A stretch of 27,883 nt of DNA from Haplomitrium mnioides (lineage: Eukaryota > Marchantiophyta > Haplomitriopsida > Calobryales). The stretch covers positions 1 to 27,883 of the forward strand of contig JBNGIS010034962.1 of the NCBI GenBank assembly GCA_049999725.1, in the 5' to 3' direction. The notes under the pieces are model-generated. The model was not told the DNA's origin and made no database searches. It saw nothing but the letters and a program-made list of their open reading frames with translations. A program made the translations under genes and the position numbers. Below, piece after piece: positions 1-8,524 of this stretch. Each line of letters opens with the position of its first letter. Position 1 is the stretch's first letter.

Positions 1-315
1 TTATAAAACTCAAAGCCACTAAGAAAACATAACTCAAGAACCTTAGCCAAAGCCAAACAACCAAAGAGCCAAACCGAATTGAGAGGAACTCCAAAATGAG
101 GAGTTGGGTAATGAAGCCCTTCCATTTATACAAGAGAAGAGGATATCATCCATCTTTCTTAACTTACAAGTAACTTTTAATTTCAACCTTAAAACTCTTA
201 AAGTAACTTTGAAGGCAAGTAATCTTATCTCAACCCTAAAAGTAACCCTATATCATTTTCTTCACTCCTATCCATTTTCTTATAAATAACACAACATCAT
301 ACTTGTACTATTGCA
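1..315 (-). repeat. 3' LTR of element A (partial, cut by window edge)
   Basis: This is the 3' LTR of a minus-strand gypsy element. It aligns by eye with the LTR of element B (3151-3476 joined to 14349-14434), including the blocks around 60-130 and 160-300. Read on the minus strand it starts TGCAATAG at 315, directly after the pol stop codon and a purine-rich tract. A TATA-like TATAAATGG lies at about 121-130 (minus strand). The other LTR end is outside the window. Confidence 0.75.
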
Positions 316-335
316 TAATCTCCGCCTTCTAATCG
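316..335 (-). other. Polypurine tract of element A with overlapping pol stop
   Basis: On the minus strand the pol frame ends in residues DVID and a TAG that runs into a purine-rich stretch (AGAAGGCGGAGATTA), followed at once by the LTR start TGCAATAG. This is the usual place for plus-strand priming in Ty3/gypsy elements. Element B has the equivalent sequence at 14435-14450. Confidence 0.6.
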
Positions 336-339
336 ATGA

Positions 340-500
340 CGTCCTCATCATTGTCGCAACTTTCAAATATTTGAATAACCACTTGATCATTCTCAAGGTT
401 TGAATAAGGTTCCCAGTTAGCATCATGAAGTGGATAGCCTTTACTTAAAACCTTGTATTGAACTTGTGAATGTTTCCTTCGCTTGATAACTCCTTTTGCC
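340..500 (-). pseudogene. Chromodomain at the integrase C-terminus, element A
   Basis: Reading the minus strand back from about 463 gives VQYKVL, KGYPLHDANWEPYSN, then LEN and VVIQIFE. This is the classic plant chromovirus chromodomain layout, with its aromatic residues and the NWEP motif. In chromoviruses this domain is thought to steer integration to particular chromatin. The segment is only about 45 codons and lacks a start because it is the tail of a polyprotein. The homologous stretch in element B (14476-14565) confirms it. Confidence 0.7.
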
Positions 501-1760
501 AAAATGAGTTCTACTTTAAATTCTTGATGATCATCAAGAACAATAGTTGGAGTAAGCGTTTAAACACAATTTGGAAAAGAGATGGACTAGGAACAAAAGT
601 CTTGTGTTTAGAGACATAGAACACATGATGAATTTTCATTTGAAGAGTAAGATCAAGTTTATAAGCAATCAGAGAAATAGCTTAAGAGATAGAGAAAAGA
701 CCAATCCAAGTAAAAGATAACTTACATGCTTCACTATCTAAAGACAATGGAAGATTGTGAGTAGAAAACATAACTTGGTTACATAAAACATAGGAGCAAT
801 CACCACGACGGCTATCGAGATATTACTTTTTCCAATTTTGAGGAGCTGTAAGATGGTTGCAAGCATCTTGCAAAAAAGAAGATAAAGAAGACAAAAAGGT
901 AGAAATACTTGGAACATTGAAAGAAAAAGAAGAAACCAAACCATCGAGAACAAGAAGATGTTGACTCAAATTAAGAAAGGAGAAACCCCACTACTTGCTT
1001 GTTTGGAGTTGTTGTAGGTAAACTTCATACTTGTTAATAAACTATCCCAATCATGGTGATGAACGCACAAAGTATATCCTCCATAGTGCAACTAGCGTGT
1101 TGTGTTTGCAAATTTGTTTGAGGAGGATAAGTAGTAGCAATAGAGAGTTTGGTTCCTAAAAGTTTGAACAACTCTCGCCAAAACTTTCTTGTGAAATGTA
1201 GATCTCCATCATATATTAACACCTTAGGCATTCCATGATGACGGAGGATAATATCAAAGTAAATTTTGCTAATTATAGAGCATTGACTGGATCTATTATT
1301 AGTGCTAAATGAATCTACTTGTTGAGCTTGTAGACAAACACCACAATGGTCCAAATTGAGAAATCACGTAAGAAGATCCAAACTTACATATTTCCAATGA
1401 GCACTAGAAATTGGTAGTACATAAACCACAAAAATCTTGAGCCAAGTTAGGCCACCACCAAGTGCGTTAAAGCAACTTTGTAGTTTTATCTACTCTAAGA
1501 TGCCTAAAGATGAGAGTCTCATACGCTTCTTGTAAACGAGCTATTCAAAGCATATCATCTTGTAGAGCATACATTTCATGACCTCTATAAAGAACATCAT
1601 CTCGAATAGAAAACAAATAATACTCACTATCTGTGATGACCAATTGTGCTCGAACAAGATTAGAAAAACATTTTCTTGTAGTTTTTTATAATAATTCCCA
1701 CTAGTTGCCTTATCCAAATGTAAAATACTAATGTTGCTCACCTTCATTGTATTCACTCAA
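501..1760 (-). pseudogene. Integrase remnant of element A
   Basis: On the minus strand, 1034-1354 encodes part of the integrase core: the MPKVLIYDGD segment carries the second catalytic Asp, followed by FWRELFKLLGTKLS and a PPQTN block matching the usual HPQTDGQTE region. The catalytic Glu position appears to read Gln. The C-terminal GPY-like module follows at about 640-710 as TWIGLFSIS and IAYKLDL with an in-frame stop. The N-terminal zinc-binding part falls near 1500-1760 but is badly eroded. Multiple stops and frame changes make this non-functional. The intact family member would insert cDNA into the genome. Confidence 0.7.
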
Positions 1761-3150
1761 TGATCAAACCTTCGTGATAATGCATTGGGAATGGTGTGGA
1801 ACCTTTTAGGCTTGTACTCTAGCTTGATATCAAAGAGTTGCAATTGATTTTCCCATCAGTGATGACAACTTGTCATATTTTTCAATTGGACTGCTTATAA
1901 CAATGGCTTGCAATCTATGCGTATAAGCATAGATCTTCTCAAAAGATAGTGTCTCCACACTTTGGTAGCATAAACCATTGCCATTTGCTATTGATTCCTT
2001 GTAGAAACATTTCTCTCTAACACAATTAATCGGCGTGATATGAAGGCAATTGGATGAAGTCCATTTTCAAACTCTTGCCACAAAATTTCTCAAATAGAAA
2101 AATTATAAGCATTAAAACCAACCATACATCGTGCCTTTGGATCATATGGCTATAGAATGGAATGAGAGAAGACTACATCCTTGAGTTGTTGAAATGCTAC
2201 TTGCTCTTTGACGATCCATTCAAACTTGACCTCATTTCCTAGTAGATCTATAAGTGGTGCAACATTATGTGCATAATAATGGATGAATCGTTGGTAGAAG
2301 CATGCCAATCCATTAAAGGCTCTAATGTCCTTTGCATTAGCCACTATGTGATTGCCTTAATTTTCTCTTCTTCTATCTTGATGCCATCTTCAAACATTTT
2401 GTAACCTCTAGCAACTTCTTGCTTCTGAAAATTGCCCTTGAATCTCTTTCAATAAAACTTTTAATTACACAACCTTTACAATACTTCTTTGAGATGATCG
2501 TGATGTTCAACTTCAATTTTGCTAAAAATAAAAATGTCATCTAAAGAATACCAAAACTAACTTATCCAATAGCCCATCAAAAATTTGGTACATTTGATCC
2601 ATGAATATGATCATAGTATTAGTAAGACCAAACGTAAAGATCTTCCACTTAAATATTGATACCTCGTGCAAAAAGACGTCTTTGATATATTACTTGGCTT
2701 GATAGTACTTTTCCAATAGCTACTTCAAAGATCTAGCTTTGAAAAAAGTCACATGCCACTCAAATGATCCAAAAAATATTCACTTTGTGGTAAAGGATAG
2801 GTATTCTTTACGATTTGATTGTTTAAACCGTGAAAATATGTACAAAGATGAAATCCACCATCTTTCTTATGTACAAAGAATATCGGTGCTCCCTAATGCA
2901 AAGTATTATGCTGATTGAAATCCTTCTCAAGAAGATTTATTAAGGTCTTGCAAAGCTCTTCCAACTCTTGTTGCAATAACTAGTATATAGGCCGGTTAAA
3001 AGAAGTACTTGTTGGTATCAACTCAATCAAAAAGAGCATTCCACAATCGTCTAGCAACTTTTTTGGTAAATCATCTAAAAACACATCTGAAAAATTTCAA
3101 AAAATATCATCTATCATTGAGGTCTGGTTAGATTTTCCTCCCTCATTATT
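1761..3150 (-). pseudogene. Reverse transcriptase / RNase H remnant of element A, truncated
   Basis: The clearest segment is 2150-2344 (minus), the RT-RNase H connection: DIRAFNGLACFYQRFI, then APLIDLLG, typical of chromovirus RT after the palm. The catalytic Asp-Asp pair is still readable as GAT GAC at 2536-2541, in a different frame from the flanking sequence. VPKKDGG-type RT N-terminal sequence lies near 2870-2890. Homology to element B pol (16341-17400) stops at about 3147, so the protease, gag and 5' end are missing. Many stops and frameshifts are present. Confidence 0.75.
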
Positions 3151-3337
3151 TGTAAAAGAACTCAAAAGCCAACTTTCAAAAGAGTAGCAACTTCAAGAAA
3201 GCTCTAATAAAGTTGCACAATTCAAAGCCTATTAAAAAGCAAACCAAAGTCAAGAGTGTTAGCCTAAGCCAAGCAACCAAAAAGCCAAATCGAATTAAGA
3301 GGAACTCTAGAATGAGAAGTGAGGCTATGAAGCCCTT

Positions 3338-3350
3338 CTATTTATATAAG
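3338..3350 (-). promoter_or_regulatory. TATA box of element B LTR
   Basis: Minus-strand CTTATATAAATAG lies roughly midway in the LTR, with about 190 bp left for R and U5. The equivalent site in element A's LTR (121-130) reads TATAAATGG. Conservation at the same LTR position supports a core promoter, though no transcript evidence is available. D1 is inserted about 130 bp upstream of it. Confidence 0.5.
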
Positions 3351-3471
3351 AGAAGAGGCTGTCATCCTTCTTTCTTCACTTACAAGTCACTTCTAATTTC
3401 AACCCTAAATTAATTACTTAGAAGTCACTTCAAGTTTCAACCTTAAAACTCTAAAAATAACTTCAAAGGTA

Positions 3472-3476
3472 GGTAG
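3472..3476 (+). repeat. Target site duplication of D1, left copy (GGTAG)
   Basis: GGTAG sits directly before the TGTCA start of D1's 5' LTR. AGTAG follows the TGACA end of the 3' LTR at 14344-14348. They match at 4 of 5 bases. Removing D1 and one copy restores a continuous LTR that aligns with element A at about 200-250. Confidence 0.7.
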
Positions 3477-4003
3477 TGTCAGCCAGTGACATGGAGCACT
3501 AAGGAAGAATTCATAAAATCGAAGGTGGCATTGGAACAATCTCTCTCTTACAAGTGCTAAAGTACCTCGGAAATAGTGAATCGACTCTAATAAGGGAGTA
3601 TGAGCGGATCGTAGGGTTCTGAGGAGTGGAACGGGATCATTTTCAAAGAAGGGAGTTGTGGTTGCCAACAAGTGAGGGGCACCATTAAAATTTGACGGAA
3701 GCGGAAGAGAGCCTAAGTATCATCGGGAGGCAGCAATTGAGGCTATAGCAGGAAGGAGCGGGGCCCGGAGGAGGAGGATCGAAGCTACGGGGCGGAGATC
3801 CAAGAGTGCTCAAGAGTGAAGGGGACCACAAACAAGGAAAGGCCATAGCGCAAGCCTCCAGATGCCGCGTGCTAGAAGCAGAGGTCGGGAAGAGAAAGGA
3901 GGGAGCCCTGGCCTTTGTAAGCAGCAACTACGCCGAGGATCGGGGGATGCTTCGATCCCTCAGGCGTTAATAGGTTCTAATGTGATTCGTGACCCCTTCC
4001 TTC

Positions 4004-4288
4004 AGTGTCCGCGAGTCTCAGCAGAGACGCGGCAAGCGCAGGAGTGTCTGCGGGCTTTTACGAAAACGTTGCGTCTTCGGAGGCCTCTGGGAGATTCAAC
4101 GAGAACGTGGCGGGCCTAGGGTGTCAACGTGCCTTAGCGGAGACATGGCAGACCTATGGTGTTGGCGAGTCTTTTTGGAGGCAAGGCGTCTTCAGGAGTG
4201 TCCGAGGGTTTCAACGAAGACGTGGCAGACGTTGGAGGCCCACGGGGTTTTTTGGAAATGTGGCCGGCGTGGGGAGTCCATGGCCTTC
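4004..4288 (+). repeat. ~39-bp minisatellite in U3 of D1 (5' LTR)
   Basis: About seven tandem units of 37-40 bp follow one another, each with a core like GGTGTCCGCGAGTCTTAGC followed by a GAGACGTGGC-type block. Units are 60-80% alike by eye. The same array with the same unit order is in the 3' LTR (11779-12060). Because the unit is close to a multiple of three and lacks stops, it gives overlapping open frames that are not genes. Confidence 0.75.
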
Positions 4289-4765
4289 TTCGGAACCGAG
4301 CTAGCGTGACGGTCAACCTTCCCCGTTGAAAACAGCGTCGAATGGCGCTCCCTCGAAAATGTGGCATTCCGACAAGTGTCTGGAAGATTCAGAGGACATG
4401 TGGCACTTCAGAGGAGCTCATTGGATTCTTTGAAACTAGGTTAGTATGGTAGTCCACCTTCTCTATTGACAACGGCGTGAGAGGGCGCTACATTGGATTA
4501 CGTGGCACTTCAGAGGAGCTCATTGGATTCTTCGGAACCAGGTCAGCGCGGCGGCCCACCTTCTCTGTTGAAAACGACATTGGATGGCGCTACATCGGAT
4601 TACGTGGCACTTTAGAGGAGCCCATTGAATCCTTCGGGTCAGAGGGAAGTCAACCATGGACAAAGGTCAGCATGGTGGTTCACCTTTCCTATTGAAAACA
4701 GCATCGGACGGCGCTACATCGGATCACGTGGCACTTCGGAGGAGCCCGTTGGATCCTTCGAAGTT
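4289..4765 (+). repeat. ~105-bp tandem repeat in U3 of D1 (5' LTR)
   Basis: Roughly four degenerate units share the blocks GGCGCTACATCGGATTACG, TGGCACTTCGGAGGAGC, TTGGATTCTTCGGAAC and CCACCTTCTCTATTGAAAAC. The GGCGCTACAT blocks lie near 4483, 4586 and 4710, and a diverged GGCGCTCCCT near 4349, so spacing is about 100-135 bp. The array directly follows the 39-bp array and is matched at 12061-12530 in the 3' LTR. Confidence 0.7.
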
Positions 4766-4913
4766 CCTTGTCCATTGGATTCTTCGAATTGGGATCCGTG
4801 GTCAACTACGGAACAAGATCAATGTGTCGTTCCAACTTCCAGGTTGAATGCGGCGTCGGACGGTGACAACAGAGCAAAAGTCAATGGCGGGCTGTGGGTT
4901 CCGCTAGATTCTA

Positions 4914-5046
4914 TGAACTCGGATCCGCGAGATTTCTTCGGATTCATTTTCCACGAGATTCTTCGAAACTCTATTCCATGAGGTTCTTTGGACTTGGTTC
5001 TGCGAGAATCTTTGGAATCTCAGCCCGCAATATTCCTTGGACTCGA
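4914..5046 (+). repeat. ~25-bp tandem repeat in LTR of D1 (5' LTR)
   Basis: Five consecutive units of about 25 bp alternate a GGACTCGGATCCGCGAG-like half with a GATTCTTC half. Variation between units is high. The equivalent array in the 3' LTR covers about 12671-12840 and appears to have an extra unit or more. Confidence 0.7.
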
Positions 5047-5961
5047 CCACGTGTGAGTGTTGTACTTGGAAACATTTTGCAAATAGACGGGACAAGTGTC
5101 ACCACGTCCGGGTCCGAGCCTAATAGGAATAACTACCTTTTCAAACAGGAAGGATTGGCAAGGGCTGAAGCTTGAGGGGTATACATTAACGGGCTTCAAA
5201 TTTGATTGCGTTGGTGTGCAAGCAAGCTAGAGACGTGCAAGCAATCTCGAGACAAGGAAGATGCAACGAGGCAAGGCAGAAGCGGATTCCAGTGAGAATT
5301 TTTGTGAGACAAGTGTACTCCCGCAAAGGGCTAGCAAGGGTGGAGGTGGACTGGAGGGGTACCGAGAATCACTGGGTGAGAAGCTCTACAGACTTGGGAA
5401 ATCCAAGTGAACTCATCTCTGCAGATGGACCTGTGGCGAAGGTGAATCGATATGGGATACTTGAAGGGGATCCGTTTTGTTGAGAATTTGATAGAGGCTG
5501 CCAAGTGGGATCTTGGGGTCGTCTTTGCATCCTCTATACGAGAGCATCAACCCAGAGTGTTCGGAGTGTGCTCTGGTGCTATCTTTCAAGTGGAGTTGAG
5601 AAGAGGGTAGTTGTGTTAGTGCTTGCGCATTGCGGAGAAGATCTATTTGAGGCTTAGAGGTGGAGTGCGCTGCCAGTAGTTGGGAGGACTGTCTTCCAGA
5701 GGTGGAAGTGAAAGAAATCCTCTTCCAAGCTTGAGGAAGTAAATCGAAGGCTTCTTGCGAGGGAAGGTGAAAAACTATCTGGAAGAAGGGTGTGTTTGTG
5801 GGAGAGGAAAGTAAGATTGAGATGGTAAGTTGAGGAGGAAAGGAGAAGTCTGCTGGGGAGGTCAATCTTGGTGGTTCTGCAAGGCCTCTGGTTTTGGTGA
5901 AGTGCAATGAGTGTGTATGTTTGTAATTGGATATGAGTGTGATAGATAGATTTGAACTATG

Positions 5962-6094
5962 TTCTATTGTATAAGAAGAAATTAGCACTAGGATCCTACA
6001 TATACAAGTTGTTCAGACCCTGGAACAGCCATGTGAAGGGGGAGTCAAGTCCTTTGTCATTGTTCCGTGACATAGGGGTCATTACATTTTGCTC
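5962..6094 (+). repeat. Single promoter-proximal unit in 5' LTR (chimeric)
   Basis: This unit corresponds to a tandem pair in the 3' LTR (13760-13895 and 13902-14036). Its first half (ATTAGCACTAGGATCCTA, then GACCCTGGAACAGCC) matches the first 3' copy. Its second half (TCATTGTT...GTGACA...TCATTACATT) matches the second 3' copy. The switch falls within the shared GGGAGTCAAGTCC block. Confidence 0.7.
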
Positions 6095-6102
6095 TTGAAG
6101 TG

Positions 6103-6111
6103 TATACAAGG
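6103..6111 (+). promoter_or_regulatory. Degenerate TATA box, D1 5' LTR
   Basis: TATACAAGG here aligns with TATATAAGG at 14045-14053 in the 3' LTR, within the flanking AGTGTATA and GGTGG context. One T-to-C change weakens the 5' copy, which is the one that would drive full-length transcription. Confidence 0.5.
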
Positions 6112-6394
6112 TGGCTGGGTCTAGATTTGGGACCCCTGAATTACAGAGATACTTGGGTATGTGTGTATGTATATTCTGGCATTGTAGGTTAATAAGCAGA
6201 TTGGCTAATGCTGTGAAATATTGAGGTGAGCAAAGGGCTCGTAAGGTAAAGAGAGATTCCTTGAAGCCTCAAAGTGATAACTGGATAAGAGCCATCTCAC
6301 AAAAGAACCTTATTCCCATGTTTTTGTCCTCTCTTGCCTTCCAAGTGGCACCTGGGAAGGTTAAGGCTTGAAGGAGGGAAGTGACATAAAGTTT

Positions 6395-6411
6395 TGGCGC
6401 TAGAAGGAGGG
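6395..6411 (+). other. Primer binding site of D1, complementary to tRNA-Asn
   Basis: TGGCGCTAGAAGGAGGG begins 8 nt after the 5' LTR end. Its reverse complement, CCCTCCTTCTAGCG plus CCA, is the 3' end I recall for plant tRNA-Asn(GUU). Element C has the same site with two changes at 21059-21075. A database comparison would settle the tRNA identity. Confidence 0.75.
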
Positions 6412-6593
6412 CCAAAGGTTTGCAGAAACCTGAGACCAAACCCGAGGCCAAGATATCACTTTGTGCACCAAGGATCCACTGTCGAATTGTGAAGGAGAAT
6501 TTTGAGAAACAAAGCGACTAGTTGTGAGCGTGTTGAGGAAGTGTGGAGGAAGGAATCGACTTGTGGGTGGAACTTACCTTGCGTGGTGTTGGG
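6412..6593 (+). other. 5' untranslated leader of D1
   Basis: The leader runs from the PBS to the first gag ATG. I see no long open frame or clear structural motif. It aligns in part with the leader of element C (21076-21296), including the AGGTTTG and CCTGAGA blocks after the PBS. Confidence 0.5.
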
Positions 6594-7796
6594 ATGGCAA
6601 ACCTTGTACCCCCGTCCGAATTGAGGGGCAGATTCAAATACAAACCCTTCAAGGGCCGTCTAAAGGATGACCCCAATGCATAGTTGGATGACTTGGAGAA
6701 CACCGTGGCAGCTATTGGAGAAAGTCATGTAAAAATCAGAATCCTACCAGCGGTCCTAAAGGGAGAGGCCTAGCCATGGTACAAGGATTTGCTCAACAAC
6801 GTCAAGAGGGACTGGGGAGCCTTCAAAGCTGCCTTCATTGTGAAGTTCAAAGGAACCAGAGAGGTAACAAAGGCGCTAATCAAAATGGGTCAGCTAAGGA
6901 TGAAGAAGAAAGAAATTGTCAGAAAATTCCTCCAGAGGTTTAAGAAGGTGGCCACGAAGCTGAATCCCATTGCCATAGATAGGATGCTCATGGGGTGGTT
7001 CCTAGCAGCCCTGCCTAAGGGAATTGGGACCTAGGTGAGGCAAATGGATTTGCAGACACTGGAGGAGGCGGTTATTGTAGATCGCTCCCATGTAAAGGTT
7101 GCAATCACGAGCTCCCGCAGAAAGGCCTGAGCAAAATATAAGTCCAATGACTCTTCGGACACTTCGAATAGCAGAGAAGAGACAGATGAAAGTTTCGCGA
7201 CCTCCTCGGAAAGCGAAAGCGACTCGGATAGTAGTAACTCAGAGGAGAACGGGTCATCCTAGAAGAAGAAAAAACGGAAGGATCCGAAGAAGAAAAAACA
7301 GGCAAAGGAGAGAGAGATGCATTAGCGCAAAGAGGGCAGGAAAGGAAAATATAGAAGAAGTGAACCCGAACCTGAGATGAGCAAGAAGCAAGGGAGGAGG
7401 GATCGAATTGAGGAGTTGAGCGCCAAGATGGAGGCGATGAATATCCTCCTGGCAAGAATCAAACCAGAAGGCCGGCCCCTACCCACCATGCGAGTCGGAG
7501 TGTGGTGTGTGATATGTAACAAACATGGCCACTCCCCTCATGAATGCTCAACAAAAAATAATGCAGTACATTATGTGAGGGAGGAAGCACCGGAGTATGT
7601 GAGGGAGGAAGTGGAGTATGTAATGGAAGAGGCCATTGAGACGGTATATCAGATCAGTGGGGCGCTTCTCACCATGCTGAGCATGCCTATAGGGGGGGAG
7701 TGGAGGGTCATGAAACCAGTGGGCTGCCAATCCACCACCCCGGACAACAATCATAGTATCCTGGAATTGTGGCTAGCCCGACTACATTTCCTTTAA
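6594..7796 (+). pseudogene. gag: Gag pseudogene of D1 (capsid and first zinc knuckle)
   Basis: The frame opens at ATG 6594 with MANLVPP, the same start as element C (21297). The capsid-like part has LDDLENTV, KIRILPAVLKGEA, WYKDLL and the strongly conserved FLQRFKKVATKLNP. In-frame stops interrupt it at 6681 (Trp in C), 6771 (Gln in C), 7032, about 7128, about 7260 and about 7322, yet the frame itself is held for 1.2 kb. A Ser/Asp/Glu-rich then Lys-rich linker (about 7140-7330) precedes a canonical zinc knuckle CX2CX4HX4C at 7506-7547 (CVICNKHGHSPHEC). A frameshift before about 7759 ends this frame. Gag would form the particle and bind RNA. Confidence 0.8.
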
Positions 7797-8110
7797 CTGT
7801 TCGGAGCCGCGGAAGAGCAGTTACGGCCAACCGCTCGTCTTATGCTTCCAATGCAAGGAGGGGCATGTGGCTGTCAATTGCCCACTTAATCAAAGGCCCA
7901 ATGCATCCCTCAGCCTAGGCGCAAATCCCCCTCCCCCTGCAATTGTCAATCTCATAGCCTTGAAGAAGGAGGAGGAAGCGGAATTGCCCGGATGGGAGAC
8001 ACCTACTCCTGAAGATTGCTACTGAGTGGTGATTAGAGCTAAGGCAAAGGCCAAGAAAAAGAGTTAGAGGAAAAGCAAGCAAAAAGCCAAGAAAGGGACA
8101 GTCAAGCACC
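7759..8110 (+). pseudogene. gag: Gag C-terminus of D1: second and third zinc knuckles
   Basis: In a shifted frame a second knuckle lies at 7759-7800 with Cys1 changed to Ser, His to Tyr and an in-frame TAG; in element C the same place reads CWNCGQPGH. A third, CFQCKEGHVAVNC, is at 7843-7881, one codon short of canonical spacing. A Lys-rich stretch follows (AKAKAKKKS), with further stops. Three zinc knuckles are more than the one or two usual in gypsy Gag. Frame continuity with 6594-7796 is lost by at least one indel. Confidence 0.65.
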
Positions 8111-8524
8111 CTCGTCACGGAGTGACTCAGATTATCAGAGGGATAATCTAAAGTGGTTCTATCCCAAGCAACAAGACCACATGAGGAAGCCATTGGAGGC
8201 TCTAGAAGCATTGGAGGAGGAGCAAGCAGCGGTGGAGACCTTGAAAGAGGTCCGCAAGCAACAAGCAGAGATCAAGAAAGCAATGGCAAAGATCACAGCC
8301 CCAGAAGGTGGAGCAAAACCCGTTCCATACAACATTCACGTAGATGTGAGGGACTGCCTTGTTATGGCCATAGTGGGCCAATTGATCAAGGACAGCCCGT
8401 TGTACAGAAGGCAGCTCCAAGAATTGTTAATGGGAGCCAAGAGGAGGAGAAGGCTGCCACAAGTGGGAGCTCTAGTAGATCTGCAGCTGGTGTGTGAGGA
8501 CAAAGGGGCCTATGAGATCGACAT
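8111..8524 (+). pseudogene. Gag-protease linker region, conserved with element C
   Basis: After another frame change, D1 encodes SDYQRDNLKWFYPKQQ, then a charged helical stretch rich in E, K, Q and A that suggests a coiled coil, then VRDCLVMAIVGQLIKDS, LYRRQLQELLMGAK and QLVCEDKGA. Element C (22857-23275) has the same order of blocks. I do not recognise a named domain. The segment ends in a TAG at 8527 where element C has CAG, running into the protease. It may be a spacer or assembly domain; its function is unknown. Confidence 0.6.

Larger units (their letters stand above)
3151..3476 (-). repeat. LTR of element B, left part (split by D1)
   Basis: This segment is the downstream part of element B's 3' LTR. 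On the minus strand the LTR ends CTTTTACA at 3151, pairing with the TGTAATAG start at 14434 to give TGTAA/TTACA ends. The LTR is interrupted at 3476 by element D1 and resumes at 14349. Total LTR length without D1 is about 412 bp. The same sequence, uninterrupted, forms element A's LTR at 1-315. A TATATAAATAG promoter-like motif lies at 3338-3349 on the minus strand. Confidence 0.75.
3477..6386 (+). repeat. 5' LTR of D1
   Basis: The LTR starts TGTCAGCCAGTGACATGG and ends AGTGACA, and aligns along its length with 11252-14343. At 2910 bp it is about 180 bp shorter than the 3' LTR, mostly because one unit of a promoter-proximal tandem repeat is missing. It is GC-richer than the surrounding A and B sequence and contains three minisatellite-like arrays, annotated separately. 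The TATA position reads TATACAAGG (6103-6111), leaving about 280 bp for R and U5. Confidence 0.9.

Noticed and set aside
3862-4309. Overlapping open frames in all three plus-strand phases in the 5' LTR of D1
   Set aside because: They arise because the 39-bp minisatellite unit is a multiple of three and stop-poor. The translations lack any domain and the region is LTR.
4004-5046. CRISPR-like spaced repeats
   Set aside because: Units are directly tandem and degenerate, with no unique spacers, in a eukaryotic retroelement LTR.
5413-5988. 191-codon minus-strand open frame
   Set aside because: It lies wholly within the 5' LTR of D1, antisense. The matching place in the 3' LTR keeps only a 69-codon fragment (13577-13786), so it is not conserved as a frame.
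6395-6411. A tRNA-Asn gene fragment
   Set aside because: Only the 17-nt 3'-end complement is present, at the position of a primer binding site and on the opposite strand sense to a tRNA gene.
7105-7455. Minus-strand open frames antisense to gag
   Set aside because: They are the complement of the Ser/Asp/Glu and Lys-rich gag linker. Low complexity on one strand leaves few stops on the other.
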